This document shows, one piece after another, positions 1 to 6,524 of a DNA stretch of 6,620 nucleotides (position 1 is its first letter; each line of letters opens with the position of its first letter). The position numbers and the translations under genes are program-made. Below the pieces are notes generated by a model. The model was not told the origin of the DNA and ran no database searches. It was given only the letters and a program-made list of their open reading frames with translations. The stretch comes from Desulfatitalea sp. GTDB lineage: Bacteria > Desulfobacterota > Desulfobacteria > Desulfobacterales > Desulfosarcinaceae. The stretch covers positions 1 through 6,620 of the forward strand of contig JABDRH010000034.1 of NCBI GenBank assembly GCA_013041835.1, read 5' to 3'.

Positions 1-1245
1 ATGCTGGGGTACGGCTATTGGATTCATTTCTTCGGACCGGTTCTGTTGGGCGGCAGCGGTTTTTTGCTGATCCAGTGGACCAACTTCTCCCGGAAACGCC
101 AGCAGGAAAAAGCAGATGCCAACAAAACCCTGGGGCTCACCTATCAGGGACAGGGCATGCTCGACATGGCTTACGAAAAGTACATGCAGTGCGCTATCAC
201 CGATGCATCGGTGAAAAACCTGTTGTACAGCCTGGCACTGGACTTCGAACGCAAACGCATGTTCAACAAAGCCCTGGCCATATACCGGCACATCCGCACG
301 GCAGGCGCATTCAAGGATGTGGACAAGCGATGCGAGCGACTCCAACCCCTGGACAACACCATCGGCATGGGACCGGCCGCCGGCCGGGGAGAAACGCCGT
401 TGCTCATGGACGATACCAATGCCATGCCCACCTTCGGCCGCTACCAATTGGTCAAGGAACTGGGCCATGGGGCCATGGGCACGGTCTACCTGGGCCGCGA
501 TCCCAAAATCAACCGGGAAGTGGCCATCAAAACCCTGGATTATACCGAAGTGGAAACCGACGAACTACCGGATATCAAAGCGCGTTTTTTCCGGGAGGCC
601 GAGGCCGCGGGCAAACTCTCGCATCCCAACATCGTATCCATTTACGATGTGGGTGAAGAACACGACATGGCCTATATCGCCATGGAACTGCTTCAAGGAG
701 AGACCCTCGACCACTACTGCAAAAATGAGCACCTGCAGCCCTTCGACCGCGTTTTGACCATCATTGCCGAAGTCGCCGCGGCCTTGGCCTATGCGCACGG
801 GCAGGGAGTAATTCACCGGGACATCAAACCGGCCAACATCATGCTCCTTGCCGACGGCCGCGCCAAGGTGACCGATTTCGGCATCGCCCGGGTGGTGGAC
901 GCCTCTCAAACCCGAACCGGCGTCATTCTGGGCAGCCCTAACTACATGTCCCCTGAACAGGTATCATGCGACAAATTGGACGGCCGATCGGATCTCTTCT
1001 CCATGGGAATCGTCCTTTACGAACTGTTGGCCGGCGCCAAACCGTTTAAGGGCGACTCCATCTCCACGATCCTATATGCCATCAACCACAATGCGCATAC
1101 GCCCATAGCCGAACACCGCACCGGTGTCCCGCCTTGCTGCGAGACCATCGTCAATAAACTGCTGGCCAAAAAGCCTGCAAGACGATACAAATCAGCCGAC
1201 GAGGCCTTGAAAGCCATTCGGGCCTGCTTGACCGAACTGCAATAA
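1..1245 (+). CDS. Membrane-anchored TPR-like Ser/Thr protein kinase (Hanks type), N-terminus possibly outside the window
   Basis: The product transfers phosphate from ATP to Ser/Thr of target proteins, with its kinase domain in the cytoplasm. As read (414 aa), residues about 7-26 form one hydrophobic membrane segment. Residues about 40-115 are helical and TPR-like (YQGQGMLDMAYEKY, then FNKALAIYRHI). Residues about 147-410 are a complete kinase domain: glycine-rich loop GHGAMGTV (155-162), VAIK with ATP-binding K177, a likely helix-C Glu in FFREAE, catalytic HRDIKPAN (272-279, Asp274), DFG (292-294) and the activation-segment end GSPNYMSPEQ (311-320). No key residue is missing, so it should be active. 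The reading frame is open from base 1 and no ribosome binding site is visible, so the ATG may be internal. Related deltaproteobacterial kinases carry an N-terminal CHASE2 sensor followed by membrane helices, TPR-like repeats and the kinase; this could be the tail of one (inference). An FHA gene follows directly. The kinase assignment is firm; the substrate is unknown. Confidence 0.93.
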   Translation: MLGYGYWIHFFGPVLLGGSGFLLIQWTNFSRKRQQEKADANKTLGLTYQGQGMLDMAYEKYMQCAITDASVKNLLYSLALDFERKRMFNKALAIYRHIRTAGAFKDVDKRCERLQPLDNTIGMGPAAGRGETPLLMDDTNAMPTFGRYQLVKELGHGAMGTVYLGRDPKINREVAIKTLDYTEVETDELPDIKARFFREAEAAGKLSHPNIVSIYDVGEEHDMAYIAMELLQGETLDHYCKNEHLQPFDRVLTIIAEVAAALAYAHGQGVIHRDIKPANIMLLADGRAKVTDFGIARVVDASQTRTGVILGSPNYMSPEQVSCDKLDGRSDLFSMGIVLYELLAGAKPFKGDSISTILYAINHNAHTPIAEHRTGVPPCCETIVNKLLAKKPARRYKSADEALKAIRACLTELQ

Positions 1246-1251
1246 AGGAGG
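1245..1251 (+). promoter_or_regulatory. Strong Shine-Dalgarno for the FHA gene
   Basis: AAGGAGG begins at the last base of the kinase stop codon and lies 5 bases before the ATG at 1257. It supports that start over the in-frame ATG at 1263. Its position across the kinase stop suggests translation continuing from kinase to FHA gene on one transcript. Confidence 0.75.
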
Positions 1252-1256
1252 CAGTC

Positions 1257-1637
1257 ATGGCAATGCTCGTCCTCACGCATGAAGGCTTGACCATCCAAAC
1301 CATTACCCTCGGCCAACCCCGGCTGACCATCGGCCGGCATGCCGATTGCGACATTTACCTGGACGACAAGCTTGCTAGCAAAACCCATGCTGTAGTCGAA
1401 GCGCAGCCCCATCCGGACACCAAGGACCGAACCGACTATTTCATCGAAGATCTGAACAGCACCAATCATACCGTCGTCAACGGTGAACCGATTACCCGCC
1501 ATCAATTGCGCCACGCGGACACCATCCGTATCGGCAAGCATGTCTTCAAGTTCATCGATGAAAGCCCGCAGCAGGGCGACAAGACCACAAAATTGCATAA
1601 AAGCTGGCTCCGCGGGGTCTACTACACCAAAGAATAA
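1257..1637 (+). CDS. FHA-domain protein
   Basis: This 126-aa cytoplasmic protein is essentially one forkhead-associated domain, a module that binds phosphothreonine peptides. Visible motifs in order are LTIGRH (GR at 26-27), ADCDIYLDD, SKTHAVVE (Ser41, His44) and DLNSTNHTVVNG (66-76), followed by HADTIRIG and VFKF. These match the family pattern of GR, SxxH and NSTNGTxVNG. Two consensus positions differ: SKTH replaces the usual SRxH, and NHT replaces NGT. Residues about 50-62 (rich in H, P, D, K) lengthen one loop. The tail after residue 103 is polar and basic. It lies 11 bases after the kinase gene with a strong ribosome binding site, so the two are almost certainly co-expressed. It is a natural candidate as substrate or phospho-reader of that kinase. 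No enzymatic domain or membrane segment is seen. Confidence 0.9.
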   Translation: MAMLVLTHEGLTIQTITLGQPRLTIGRHADCDIYLDDKLASKTHAVVEAQPHPDTKDRTDYFIEDLNSTNHTVVNGEPITRHQLRHADTIRIGKHVFKFIDESPQQGDKTTKLHKSWLRGVYYTKE

Positions 1638-1720
1638 ACCCCAATGCTGTCGCTTGTCGCGCTATTGAGCCTGCGCACTATCAGGGTGGTTTGCCTTGAA
1701 CCTGTTGCTGCGGCCTTTAG

Positions 1721-1733
1721 CGGTTGTCAACCG
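1721..1733. repeat. 13-base dyad CGGTTG-T-CAACCG
   Basis: A perfect 6-base inverted repeat is centred on one T (1727). The arms are too close together for a stable RNA hairpin, so if functional it would be a DNA operator half-site pair. It covers the candidate -35 box of the DHH gene. No regulator family can be assigned from the sequence. Confidence 0.4.
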
Positions 1734-1752
1734 GCTTGCGATCTTTTAAAGT
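1724..1752 (+). promoter_or_regulatory. Candidate sigma70-type promoter for the DHH-MBL genes
   Basis: TTGTCA (1724-1729) matches the -35 consensus at 5 of 6 positions. After exactly 17 bases, TAAAGT (1747-1752) matches the -10 consensus at 4 of 6. Transcription would start near 1759, giving a leader of about 20 bases before the ATG at 1779. The surrounding bases (1741-1768) are unusually AT-rich for this window. This is a match by eye in a short gap, so it is only suggestive. Confidence 0.35.
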
Positions 1753-1778
1753 GAGTCAAATTTAAACTGGAAACCCCC

Positions 1779-2795
1779 ATGAGCCTGTCGACCAGAGAGC
1801 GCCTGCGGCGCTTATACGCGCTATTCAGCGGTGAAGACCATGTCCTGATTTGCATTGTGGCCGATCCGGACGCCATTGCCAGCGCCATGGCTCTCAAACG
1901 GCTGTTATGGCGCAAGGTGGCCCAGGTGACCATCGCCCATGTGAACGAGATCGAGCGCACGGACAACCTGGTTTTCATCCGCCTCATCGGTGTGAAGATG
2001 ATACCGCTGCACGAGGTTGACGCCTCGCGTTTCACCCGCCACGTTTTCTTGGATGGCCAGCCGGATCATCACCCCGGCTTTTCGGACTTGATACCCGCTG
2101 CGATCATCGATCACCATCCTGTGACGCCGACCGGCCAGGCGGCCTATGTCGACATCCGGCCCAAATACGGCGCCACGGCCACTATCCTGATCGAATACTT
2201 GCGGGCGGCTAAAATCAAGCCTTCCACCAAGTTGGCCACGGCCCTCTATTACGCCATTAAAACCGACACCAGCAACTTTGAACGCGACACGGTGATTGAG
2301 GACCTGAATGCATTTCAATTCGTGTTCCGGCTCTCCAACATCGCCTTGGCCCGACGCATCGAAAGTGCTGAAATCCCCTTGAATTTTCTCAAGTATTTCA
2401 AACGTGCGCTCGACATGATGCAATTGCGCAAAGGGCGCGCCCTGGTGCACCTGGGCCCCGTGATTCATCCGGATGTGTGCGTGCAGATCGCCGATTTTCT
2501 GATGCATATCGATTCGGTGAACTGGAGCATCGTTTCAGGCACGCATCAGCGCAAACTGGTGGTCATTTTCCGAAACGACGGCATCCGAAAAGATGCCGGC
2601 AAAATCGCCAAACAAAGCTTCGGCCGCTTCGGCTCAGCCGGCGGCCACAAAAGCGCGGCCCGGGCGGAAATCCCCATGGAAGCGCTGGCCGGCATTACCG
2701 ACGCCAAGGATATCAACCGTTGCGGCCGGTGGATTGTTCAGCGCATCGAGCGAAACGCCGGCCAAAAACAGACAAACAAGGAGCCCCCGGCATGA
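1779..2795 (+). CDS. DHH/DHHA1 family phosphoesterase (NrnA/RecJ superfamily)
   Basis: Family members are Mn-dependent hydrolases of phosphodiesters or phosphomonoesters, such as nanoRNases, pAp phosphatases, cyclic-dinucleotide phosphodiesterases and RecJ. Visible motifs are ADPDAIASA (motif I, Asp29 and Asp31), FLDGQPD (motif II, Asp92), IDHHP (motif III, D111-H112-H113), AIKTDTSNF (motif IV, Asp163) and a C-terminal DHHA1 substrate-binding motif GGHKSAA (288-294). The 338-aa length is close to NrnA-type proteins, and no signal peptide or membrane helix is seen. The motif-I His found in NrnA-like proteins (HxxPDxD) is Cys25 here, as in CIVADPD, so the metal site may differ. The start at 1779 has only a weak GGAA upstream, but the domain begins a few residues in and no better start is visible. 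The last 4 bases (ATGA) overlap the next gene. The superfamily is firm; the exact substrate is not. Confidence 0.9.
   Translation: MSLSTRERLRRLYALFSGEDHVLICIVADPDAIASAMALKRLLWRKVAQVTIAHVNEIERTDNLVFIRLIGVKMIPLHEVDASRFTRHVFLDGQPDHHPGFSDLIPAAIIDHHPVTPTGQAAYVDIRPKYGATATILIEYLRAAKIKPSTKLATALYYAIKTDTSNFERDTVIEDLNAFQFVFRLSNIALARRIESAEIPLNFLKYFKRALDMMQLRKGRALVHLGPVIHPDVCVQIADFLMHIDSVNWSIVSGTHQRKLVVIFRNDGIRKDAGKIAKQSFGRFGSAGGHKSAARAEIPMEALAGITDAKDINRCGRWIVQRIERNAGQKQTNKEPPA
2778..2783 (+). promoter_or_regulatory. Shine-Dalgarno that sets the start of the MBL gene
   Basis: AAGGAG lies 8 bases before the ATG at 2792, inside the end of the DHH gene. It selects this start over a reading that stays open in the same frame from 2477, whose extra N-terminal residues do not resemble any domain. 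Confidence 0.75.
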
Positions 2796-3565
2796 AAATC
2801 ACTATCCTGGGATCCGGCACCTGCGTACCGCGCCTGGAGCGCAGCTCATGCGCGGTGTTGATCGAAACCGGCCGGGCGCGTGTGCTGCTCGACCTGGGGC
2901 CGGGGACCCTGCGGCGCCTGCTGCGTTGCGGCGTTTCCATTTATGATCTGACCCACATTTTTCTCAGCCATTTTCATCCCGACCACACCGCGGAACTGGT
3001 GCCGCTCATATTCGCCACCAAGTACCCGAATTGCGAAGCCCGCGCAGATACCCTGCAGGTGTGGGGCGGCCAGGGGTTGAAGACCTTTTACAACAACTTG
3101 AAGACGGCTTACGGAGATTGGATCGTGTTGCCCGAACACCAAATGGTCATCCGTGAAATCGATACCGTAACCGGTGAAACGCTCACATTTGAAGATGTCA
3201 CGGTAACGGCACGGCCCATGGATCATCGGCCCGAAAGCCTGGCCTTTCGCATCATCGGCCCTGCGGGTCAAAGCGTGGTCTATTCAGGAGACACCGAGGC
3301 TTGCGATGCCCTGGTGGCCGTCGCTCAGGACGCCGACCTGTTCATCTGCGAATCCGCCATGCCCGACGCGCTCAAGGTACCCGGCCATATGACCCCGCAC
3401 TTGGCGGGACGGGCGGCCGCCTTGGCCGGCGTCCGCCGGCTGGTATTGACCCACCTGTACCCCGAATGCGACCAGGTGGATATTGTCAAACAGGCCCAGG
3501 CTGCGTATAAGGGGCCGGTGACCGCAGCGCGGGATCTGATGACCTTCGACCTGGGCGATCAATAA
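2792..3565 (+). CDS. RNase Z-like metallo-beta-lactamase-fold hydrolase
   Basis: This 257-aa cytoplasmic protein begins directly with the fold's first strand (MKITILGSGT) and carries a full two-metal site. The visible ligands are SHFHPDH (H60, H62, D64, H65), MDHRPES (H145), YSGDTE (Asp167) and LTHLYP (H221). It also has PGHMTPHLAG (H199), resembling the conserved HxT stretch of RNase Z and related phosphodiesterases. Enzymes of this branch cleave phosphodiester bonds, for example trimming tRNA 3' ends, but many are of unknown substrate. It is shorter than typical tRNase Z (about 300 aa) and I see no obvious Gly-rich insertion for the tRNA-binding arm, so true RNase Z activity is doubtful. 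The start overlaps the DHH stop as ATGA, which implies translational coupling. Fold and metal binding are firm; the substrate is open. Confidence 0.9.
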   Translation: MKITILGSGTCVPRLERSSCAVLIETGRARVLLDLGPGTLRRLLRCGVSIYDLTHIFLSHFHPDHTAELVPLIFATKYPNCEARADTLQVWGGQGLKTFYNNLKTAYGDWIVLPEHQMVIREIDTVTGETLTFEDVTVTARPMDHRPESLAFRIIGPAGQSVVYSGDTEACDALVAVAQDADLFICESAMPDALKVPGHMTPHLAGRAAALAGVRRLVLTHLYPECDQVDIVKQAQAAYKGPVTAARDLMTFDLGDQ

Positions 3566-3637
3566 CCGCGCTGGTGTTGTACCGTTGGCCACGGGCAAAC
3601 AACAAGATATTCACCGCTTCACCGAATTAGCCAATAC

Positions 3638-4321
3638 ATGCGTTATTACCCCATATGCCTCGATATTCGAAACCGCCGATGCCTCGTGGTGGGCGGTGGT
3701 CAAGTGGGCACGCGCAAGGTGCGCACATTGCTTTCGTGTGGCGCTCGGGTCACGGTGGTCAGTCCCCAGATCAGCGATGCGCTCTCCCGGCTGGCCCGAC
3801 AGGATCGGATCGTCTGGCAGCCACGCGTCTATCGCAGCAGCGATCTTGAGGGAATCTTTTTGGTGATCGGCGCCACGGATGAAGCCGTCCTTAACCGCCG
3901 CATTCATCGGGACGCCGAACAGGCCGGCCGGTTGTGCAACATCGCCGACCAGCCTCACCTGTGCAATTTCATCCTGCCGGCGGTCATCCAGCAGGGCGAT
4001 CTGATGCTGGCCGTCTCCACGGCCGGCAAGAGCCCGGCCTTTGCCAAGCACCTGCGAAAAAAACTGCAAGCACAGTTCGGTCCGGAATACGCCACCTTCC
4101 TGGATCTTATGGGGGCCGTGCGCCATCGGCTGCTCAGCGAGGCCCATTCCCCCGAAGCCCACAAACCGTTGTTTGAACGGCTGATCGCCGGTGACCTGCT
4201 GGAGATGATCCGGCGTGACGACCATCCGGGAATCAATGCATTGCTGGGCGAGGTGCTGGGTGCCGGATACCGGTATGAAGCACTGCTGGCCAAAACGGCA
4301 CACAAAAGACTTGATCCGTGA
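3638..4321 (+). CDS. Precorrin-2 dehydrogenase / sirohydrochlorin ferrochelatase (CysG N-terminal / Met8 type)
   Basis: The enzyme oxidises precorrin-2 to sirohydrochlorin with NAD and may insert iron to give siroheme, in the cytoplasm. Evidence: MRYYPICLDIRNRRCLVVGG is typical of the family start, with a Rossmann nucleotide loop GGGQVGTRK (19-27) and strand VTVVSP. NIADQPHLCNFILPA (101-115) contains the conserved Asp104, equivalent to the catalytic Asp of CysG/Met8. VSTAGKSPAFAKHLRKKL (126-143) is the signature of the dimerisation/active-site region. At 227 aa it contains only this module; the uroporphyrinogen methyltransferase half of CysG is absent and must be encoded elsewhere. The ATG at 3638 is the only good start after an in-frame stop at 3563, although no clear ribosome binding site precedes it. 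It heads a same-strand block with a cytochrome c assembly-type gene and hemA, which fits a tetrapyrrole role. Confidence 0.93.
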   Translation: MRYYPICLDIRNRRCLVVGGGQVGTRKVRTLLSCGARVTVVSPQISDALSRLARQDRIVWQPRVYRSSDLEGIFLVIGATDEAVLNRRIHRDAEQAGRLCNIADQPHLCNFILPAVIQQGDLMLAVSTAGKSPAFAKHLRKKLQAQFGPEYATFLDLMGAVRHRLLSEAHSPEAHKPLFERLIAGDLLEMIRRDDHPGINALLGEVLGAGYRYEALLAKTAHKRLDP

Positions 4322-4346
4322 CAGCGTCACTTCGTACGCGCACGAT

Positions 4347-4355
4347 GGAGGAAAG
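4347..4355 (+). promoter_or_regulatory. Ribosome binding site of the CcsA/HemX-like gene
   Basis: GGAGGAAAG precedes the ATG at 4364 by 8 bases (12 from the GGAGG core, slightly long). An in-frame ATG at 4370 is a possible alternative start two codons later. The overlapping ATG at 4345 is in another frame. Confidence 0.5.
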
Positions 4356-4363
4356 ACAGCGTC

Positions 4364-5185
4364 ATGCAGATGCCTTTCATTCTGGCCATCCTTTTATACA
4401 TGCTCAGTGCGAGCAGCTACTTCGCCTACCTGTTTTTTCAGCGTGATTGGCTGCAGCGTTTGGGCGGCTGGCTGCTGGGGGGTGGCTTTGCCTGCCAGAG
4501 CCTTATCATCGGCTGGTCGTATTACGTCACGCACCACGTGCCGGCAAATAACCTGCACGAAACCCTGGCCTTGACCGCCTGGACCATTGCCGGTGCTTAT
4601 TTGGCCTTGAACCTTCGTTTCCACCTCAAGGTGCTGGGCATCTACACGGCGCCCCTTTCGACCTTTGTCCTGCTGGCGGCCTCCCAGGCTCCCCGGACCC
4701 CCATGCAGCCGGAGAACCTGCTCAAGGGGGCCTGGCTGACGATTCACATCGTGGCCACCTTCAGCGGCAATGCGGCCTTCATGCTGGCGGCCGGCGTGGG
4801 TGCGCTCTACCTGATCCAGGAGCGCGCCATCAAGACCAAATCACGCGGTTTTTTCTTCAAGCGACTGCCTTCCCTGGATCTGCTTGACACCACGGGCTAT
4901 GCGTGTATTGTAAGCGGTTTTACCATGCTCACCATTGGATTGGTCACCGGCATGGTGTACGCCAAGATCATCTGGGGCCGATTCTGGGCATGGGACGCTA
5001 AGGAGGTGTGGTCGGCCATCACCTGGATTTTCTATGCCGTGTTGCTGCATGAACGACTGGCCGTGGGGTGGCGCGGTCGCCGGGCCGCCATCATGGCCAT
5101 GGCGGGGCTGGCCATGTTGCTGTTCACCTTTCTTGGCGTTAATTTTTTACTCGAGGGCCATCACGGTCAATTCATGCAAATGTAA
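4364..5185 (+). CDS. Cytochrome c assembly (CcsA/CcmC/HemX-family) integral membrane protein
   Basis: This 273-aa protein has about eight membrane helices (near 4-26, 34-54, 68-86, 91-108, 125-151, 178-201, 216-232, 243-262). The tryptophan-rich WGRFWAWDAKEVW (204-216) is the WWD-type heme-handling signature of the CcsA/CcmC family. Conserved-type histidines are visible: H128 in TIHIVATF, H229 in LLHERL, and H266-H267 in GVNFLLEGHHGQF, which matches the usual GVNxxxxGxH end. Family members move or hold heme at the outer membrane face for attachment to apocytochrome c (CcsA with CcsB), while HemX relatives sit beside hemA and affect HemA levels in Bacillus. It lies 42 bases after the siroheme gene and 50 before hemA. 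No ccsB/ResB gene is visible here. The size fits both a short CcsA and HemX; the intact WWD motif favours heme handling, while the hemA neighbour favours HemX. The family is firm; the exact role is undecided. Confidence 0.9.
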   Translation: MQMPFILAILLYMLSASSYFAYLFFQRDWLQRLGGWLLGGGFACQSLIIGWSYYVTHHVPANNLHETLALTAWTIAGAYLALNLRFHLKVLGIYTAPLSTFVLLAASQAPRTPMQPENLLKGAWLTIHIVATFSGNAAFMLAAGVGALYLIQERAIKTKSRGFFFKRLPSLDLLDTTGYACIVSGFTMLTIGLVTGMVYAKIIWGRFWAWDAKEVWSAITWIFYAVLLHERLAVGWRGRRAAIMAMAGLAMLLFTFLGVNFLLEGHHGQFMQM

Positions 5186-5235
5186 GGGGCCGCAATACAC
5201 GTGGGCCGCCGCAAAGCCCTGTTCGCCGGAGTGTC

Positions 5236-6504
5236 ATGGACAAGCTCCTTCTCATGGGATTGAATCATAAAACCGCCCCTGTGGATATACGGGAGTGCCT
5301 GGCCTTTACCGAAGCCGATGCCCGGATGGGATTGGACCGGCTGGCCGGCGATCCGGCCGTTGAAGAAGCCCTGATCGTCTCCACTTGCAACCGGGTGGAA
5401 CTGCTTCTGGTGGTCGCGGATGCCGACCGCGCCGTGGCGTCGGCCAAGGGGGTATTGGGTCAGATCAAACAGTTGCCCCTGACGGATTTCGAGCCGTCGC
5501 TTTACGTGCACCGGGGGCAAGATGCCATACGTCACTTGTTCCGCGTGGCCGCCAGCCTCGACTCCATGGTGGTGGGCGAACCCCAGATCCTTGGACAGAT
5601 GAAAAATGCCTATCGTCTGGCCGCCGAGCAGAAAAGCACCGGGGTGATTCTCAACCGCCTGTTGCATCGCACCTTTTTCACGGCCAAGCGCATCCGCACC
5701 GAAACCGGCATCGGCGATCATGCCGTTAGCATCAGCTACGCCGCCATCGAGTTGGCGCGTAAGATCTTCGGTGAGCTGAGCGCCCGTCAGGTTCTGCTCA
5801 TCGGCGCCGGCGAAATGGCCGAGCTGGCGGTGGAACATCTTATCCGCCAGCACACCGGCCGAATCTTCGTGGCCAACCGCACCTTGGAACGGGCCGTATC
5901 ACTGGCCACCCGGTACAAGGGCCATGCCATCTGCATGGAAGAAGTGGCCGACCATCTGAGCCGGGTGGATATCATCATCAGCTCCACCGGCGCCACCGGC
6001 TATGTGCTGAGCCATGGCGACATGAAAGGCATTATGCGCCGGCGCCGCAACCGGCCGCTCTTTTTCATCGACATCGCCGTACCCCGCGATATTGATCCCT
6101 TGATCAACACGATAAACAATGTCTATGTGTATGATATCGACGACTTGAATGAAGTGGTGGACGACAATGTCCAGGACCGCCGGCGTGAGGCGGTCAAAGC
6201 CGAGCGGATCGTGGATGAAGCCGTCATTCAATTTCGTCAGTGGTATCGGGGGCTTGGCGTGGTTCCGGTGATTAAGGCCCTGCGTGCCAAACTGCATGCC
6301 TCGGCCCGGGCGGAACTGGAGAAAACCGTGGGCCAAATGCCCCATTTCACGGAAGATGACCGCCGAGCCATGACACGCATGATGGATGCCCTGGTCAATA
6401 AGATCCTGCACGCACCCACCAGCTACCTGAAAAGCGACGGATGCATCGGTGATCGCGGCCTATCGCTTGATATTACAAGAAAATTATTCAGGCTCGACGA
6501 ATAG
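5236..6504 (+). CDS. hemA: Glutamyl-tRNA reductase
   Basis: The enzyme reduces the glutamate on Glu-tRNA(Glu) with NADPH to glutamate-1-semialdehyde, the first committed step of the C5 tetrapyrrole pathway. All landmarks are present: GLNHKTAPVDIRE (8-20), STCNRVE (49-55) with the catalytic Cys51, and His100 at the conserved active-site position. Next come SLDSMVVGEPQILGQMK (107-123), the NADPH loop IGAGEMAEL (189-197) with VANRT downstream, ISSTGA, FIDIAVPRDID and YDIDDLNEVV. The C-terminal dimerisation helix ends with NKILHAPTSYLK. The 422-aa length is normal, with no frameshift. The start at 5236 has GGAG (5228-5231) only 4 bases upstream, a weak and close site; an in-frame ATG at codon 7 would still keep GLNHKTAP. 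The gene follows the CcsA/HemX-like gene by 50 bases, and fabD follows after 37. Confidence 0.98.
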   Translation: MDKLLLMGLNHKTAPVDIRECLAFTEADARMGLDRLAGDPAVEEALIVSTCNRVELLLVVADADRAVASAKGVLGQIKQLPLTDFEPSLYVHRGQDAIRHLFRVAASLDSMVVGEPQILGQMKNAYRLAAEQKSTGVILNRLLHRTFFTAKRIRTETGIGDHAVSISYAAIELARKIFGELSARQVLLIGAGEMAELAVEHLIRQHTGRIFVANRTLERAVSLATRYKGHAICMEEVADHLSRVDIIISSTGATGYVLSHGDMKGIMRRRRNRPLFFIDIAVPRDIDPLINTINNVYVYDIDDLNEVVDDNVQDRRREAVKAERIVDEAVIQFRQWYRGLGVVPVIKALRAKLHASARAELEKTVGQMPHFTEDDRRAMTRMMDALVNKILHAPTSYLKSDGCIGDRGLSLDITRKLFRLDE

Positions 6505-6524
6505 ACGGACCCATTCATATCAAT

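Larger units (their letters stand above)
1638..1778 (+). other. Intergenic gap between the FHA and DHH genes
   Basis: This is the longest non-coding stretch in the window (141 bases). I see no tRNA, small ORF with a ribosome binding site, or hairpin followed by a T-run. Its right half holds a candidate promoter and a short dyad, described separately. It probably separates the signalling pair from the downstream hydrolase genes, but the lack of a visible terminator means read-through cannot be excluded. Confidence 0.6.

Noticed and set aside
1638..1720. Left half of the intergenic gap searched for a terminator after the FHA gene or a small RNA.
   Set aside because: Only short weak stems such as CAGG/CCTG without a following T-run; no tRNA-like fold or riboswitch-like conservation can be recognised.
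2477..2791. Open frame upstream of the MBL start that would extend that protein by 105 residues.
   Set aside because: It lies inside the DHH gene in another frame, its residues are Arg-rich and of low quality, and the ATG at 2792 has a good ribosome binding site and starts exactly at the fold's first strand.
3566..3637. Gap between the MBL and siroheme genes searched for a promoter, terminator or RNA.
   Set aside because: Only weak partial matches (for example a 4-pair stem CCGT/ACGG without a T-run) and no convincing -35/-10 pair. Nothing supportable was found.
3611..4330. Long open frame on the minus strand opposite the siroheme gene.
   Set aside because: The + strand protein shows all Met8/CysG-N motifs. 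The minus-strand translation shows no recognisable domain and is a codon-bias shadow.
4318..4330. Small hairpin GTGAC-AGC-GTCAC at the end of the siroheme gene as a possible terminator.
   Set aside because: The stem is only 5 pairs and no T-run follows; the next gene begins 34 bases later on the same strand.
5167..5853. Long open frame on the minus strand opposite hemA.
   Set aside because: hemA on the + strand is unambiguous; the antisense translation has no recognisable motif.
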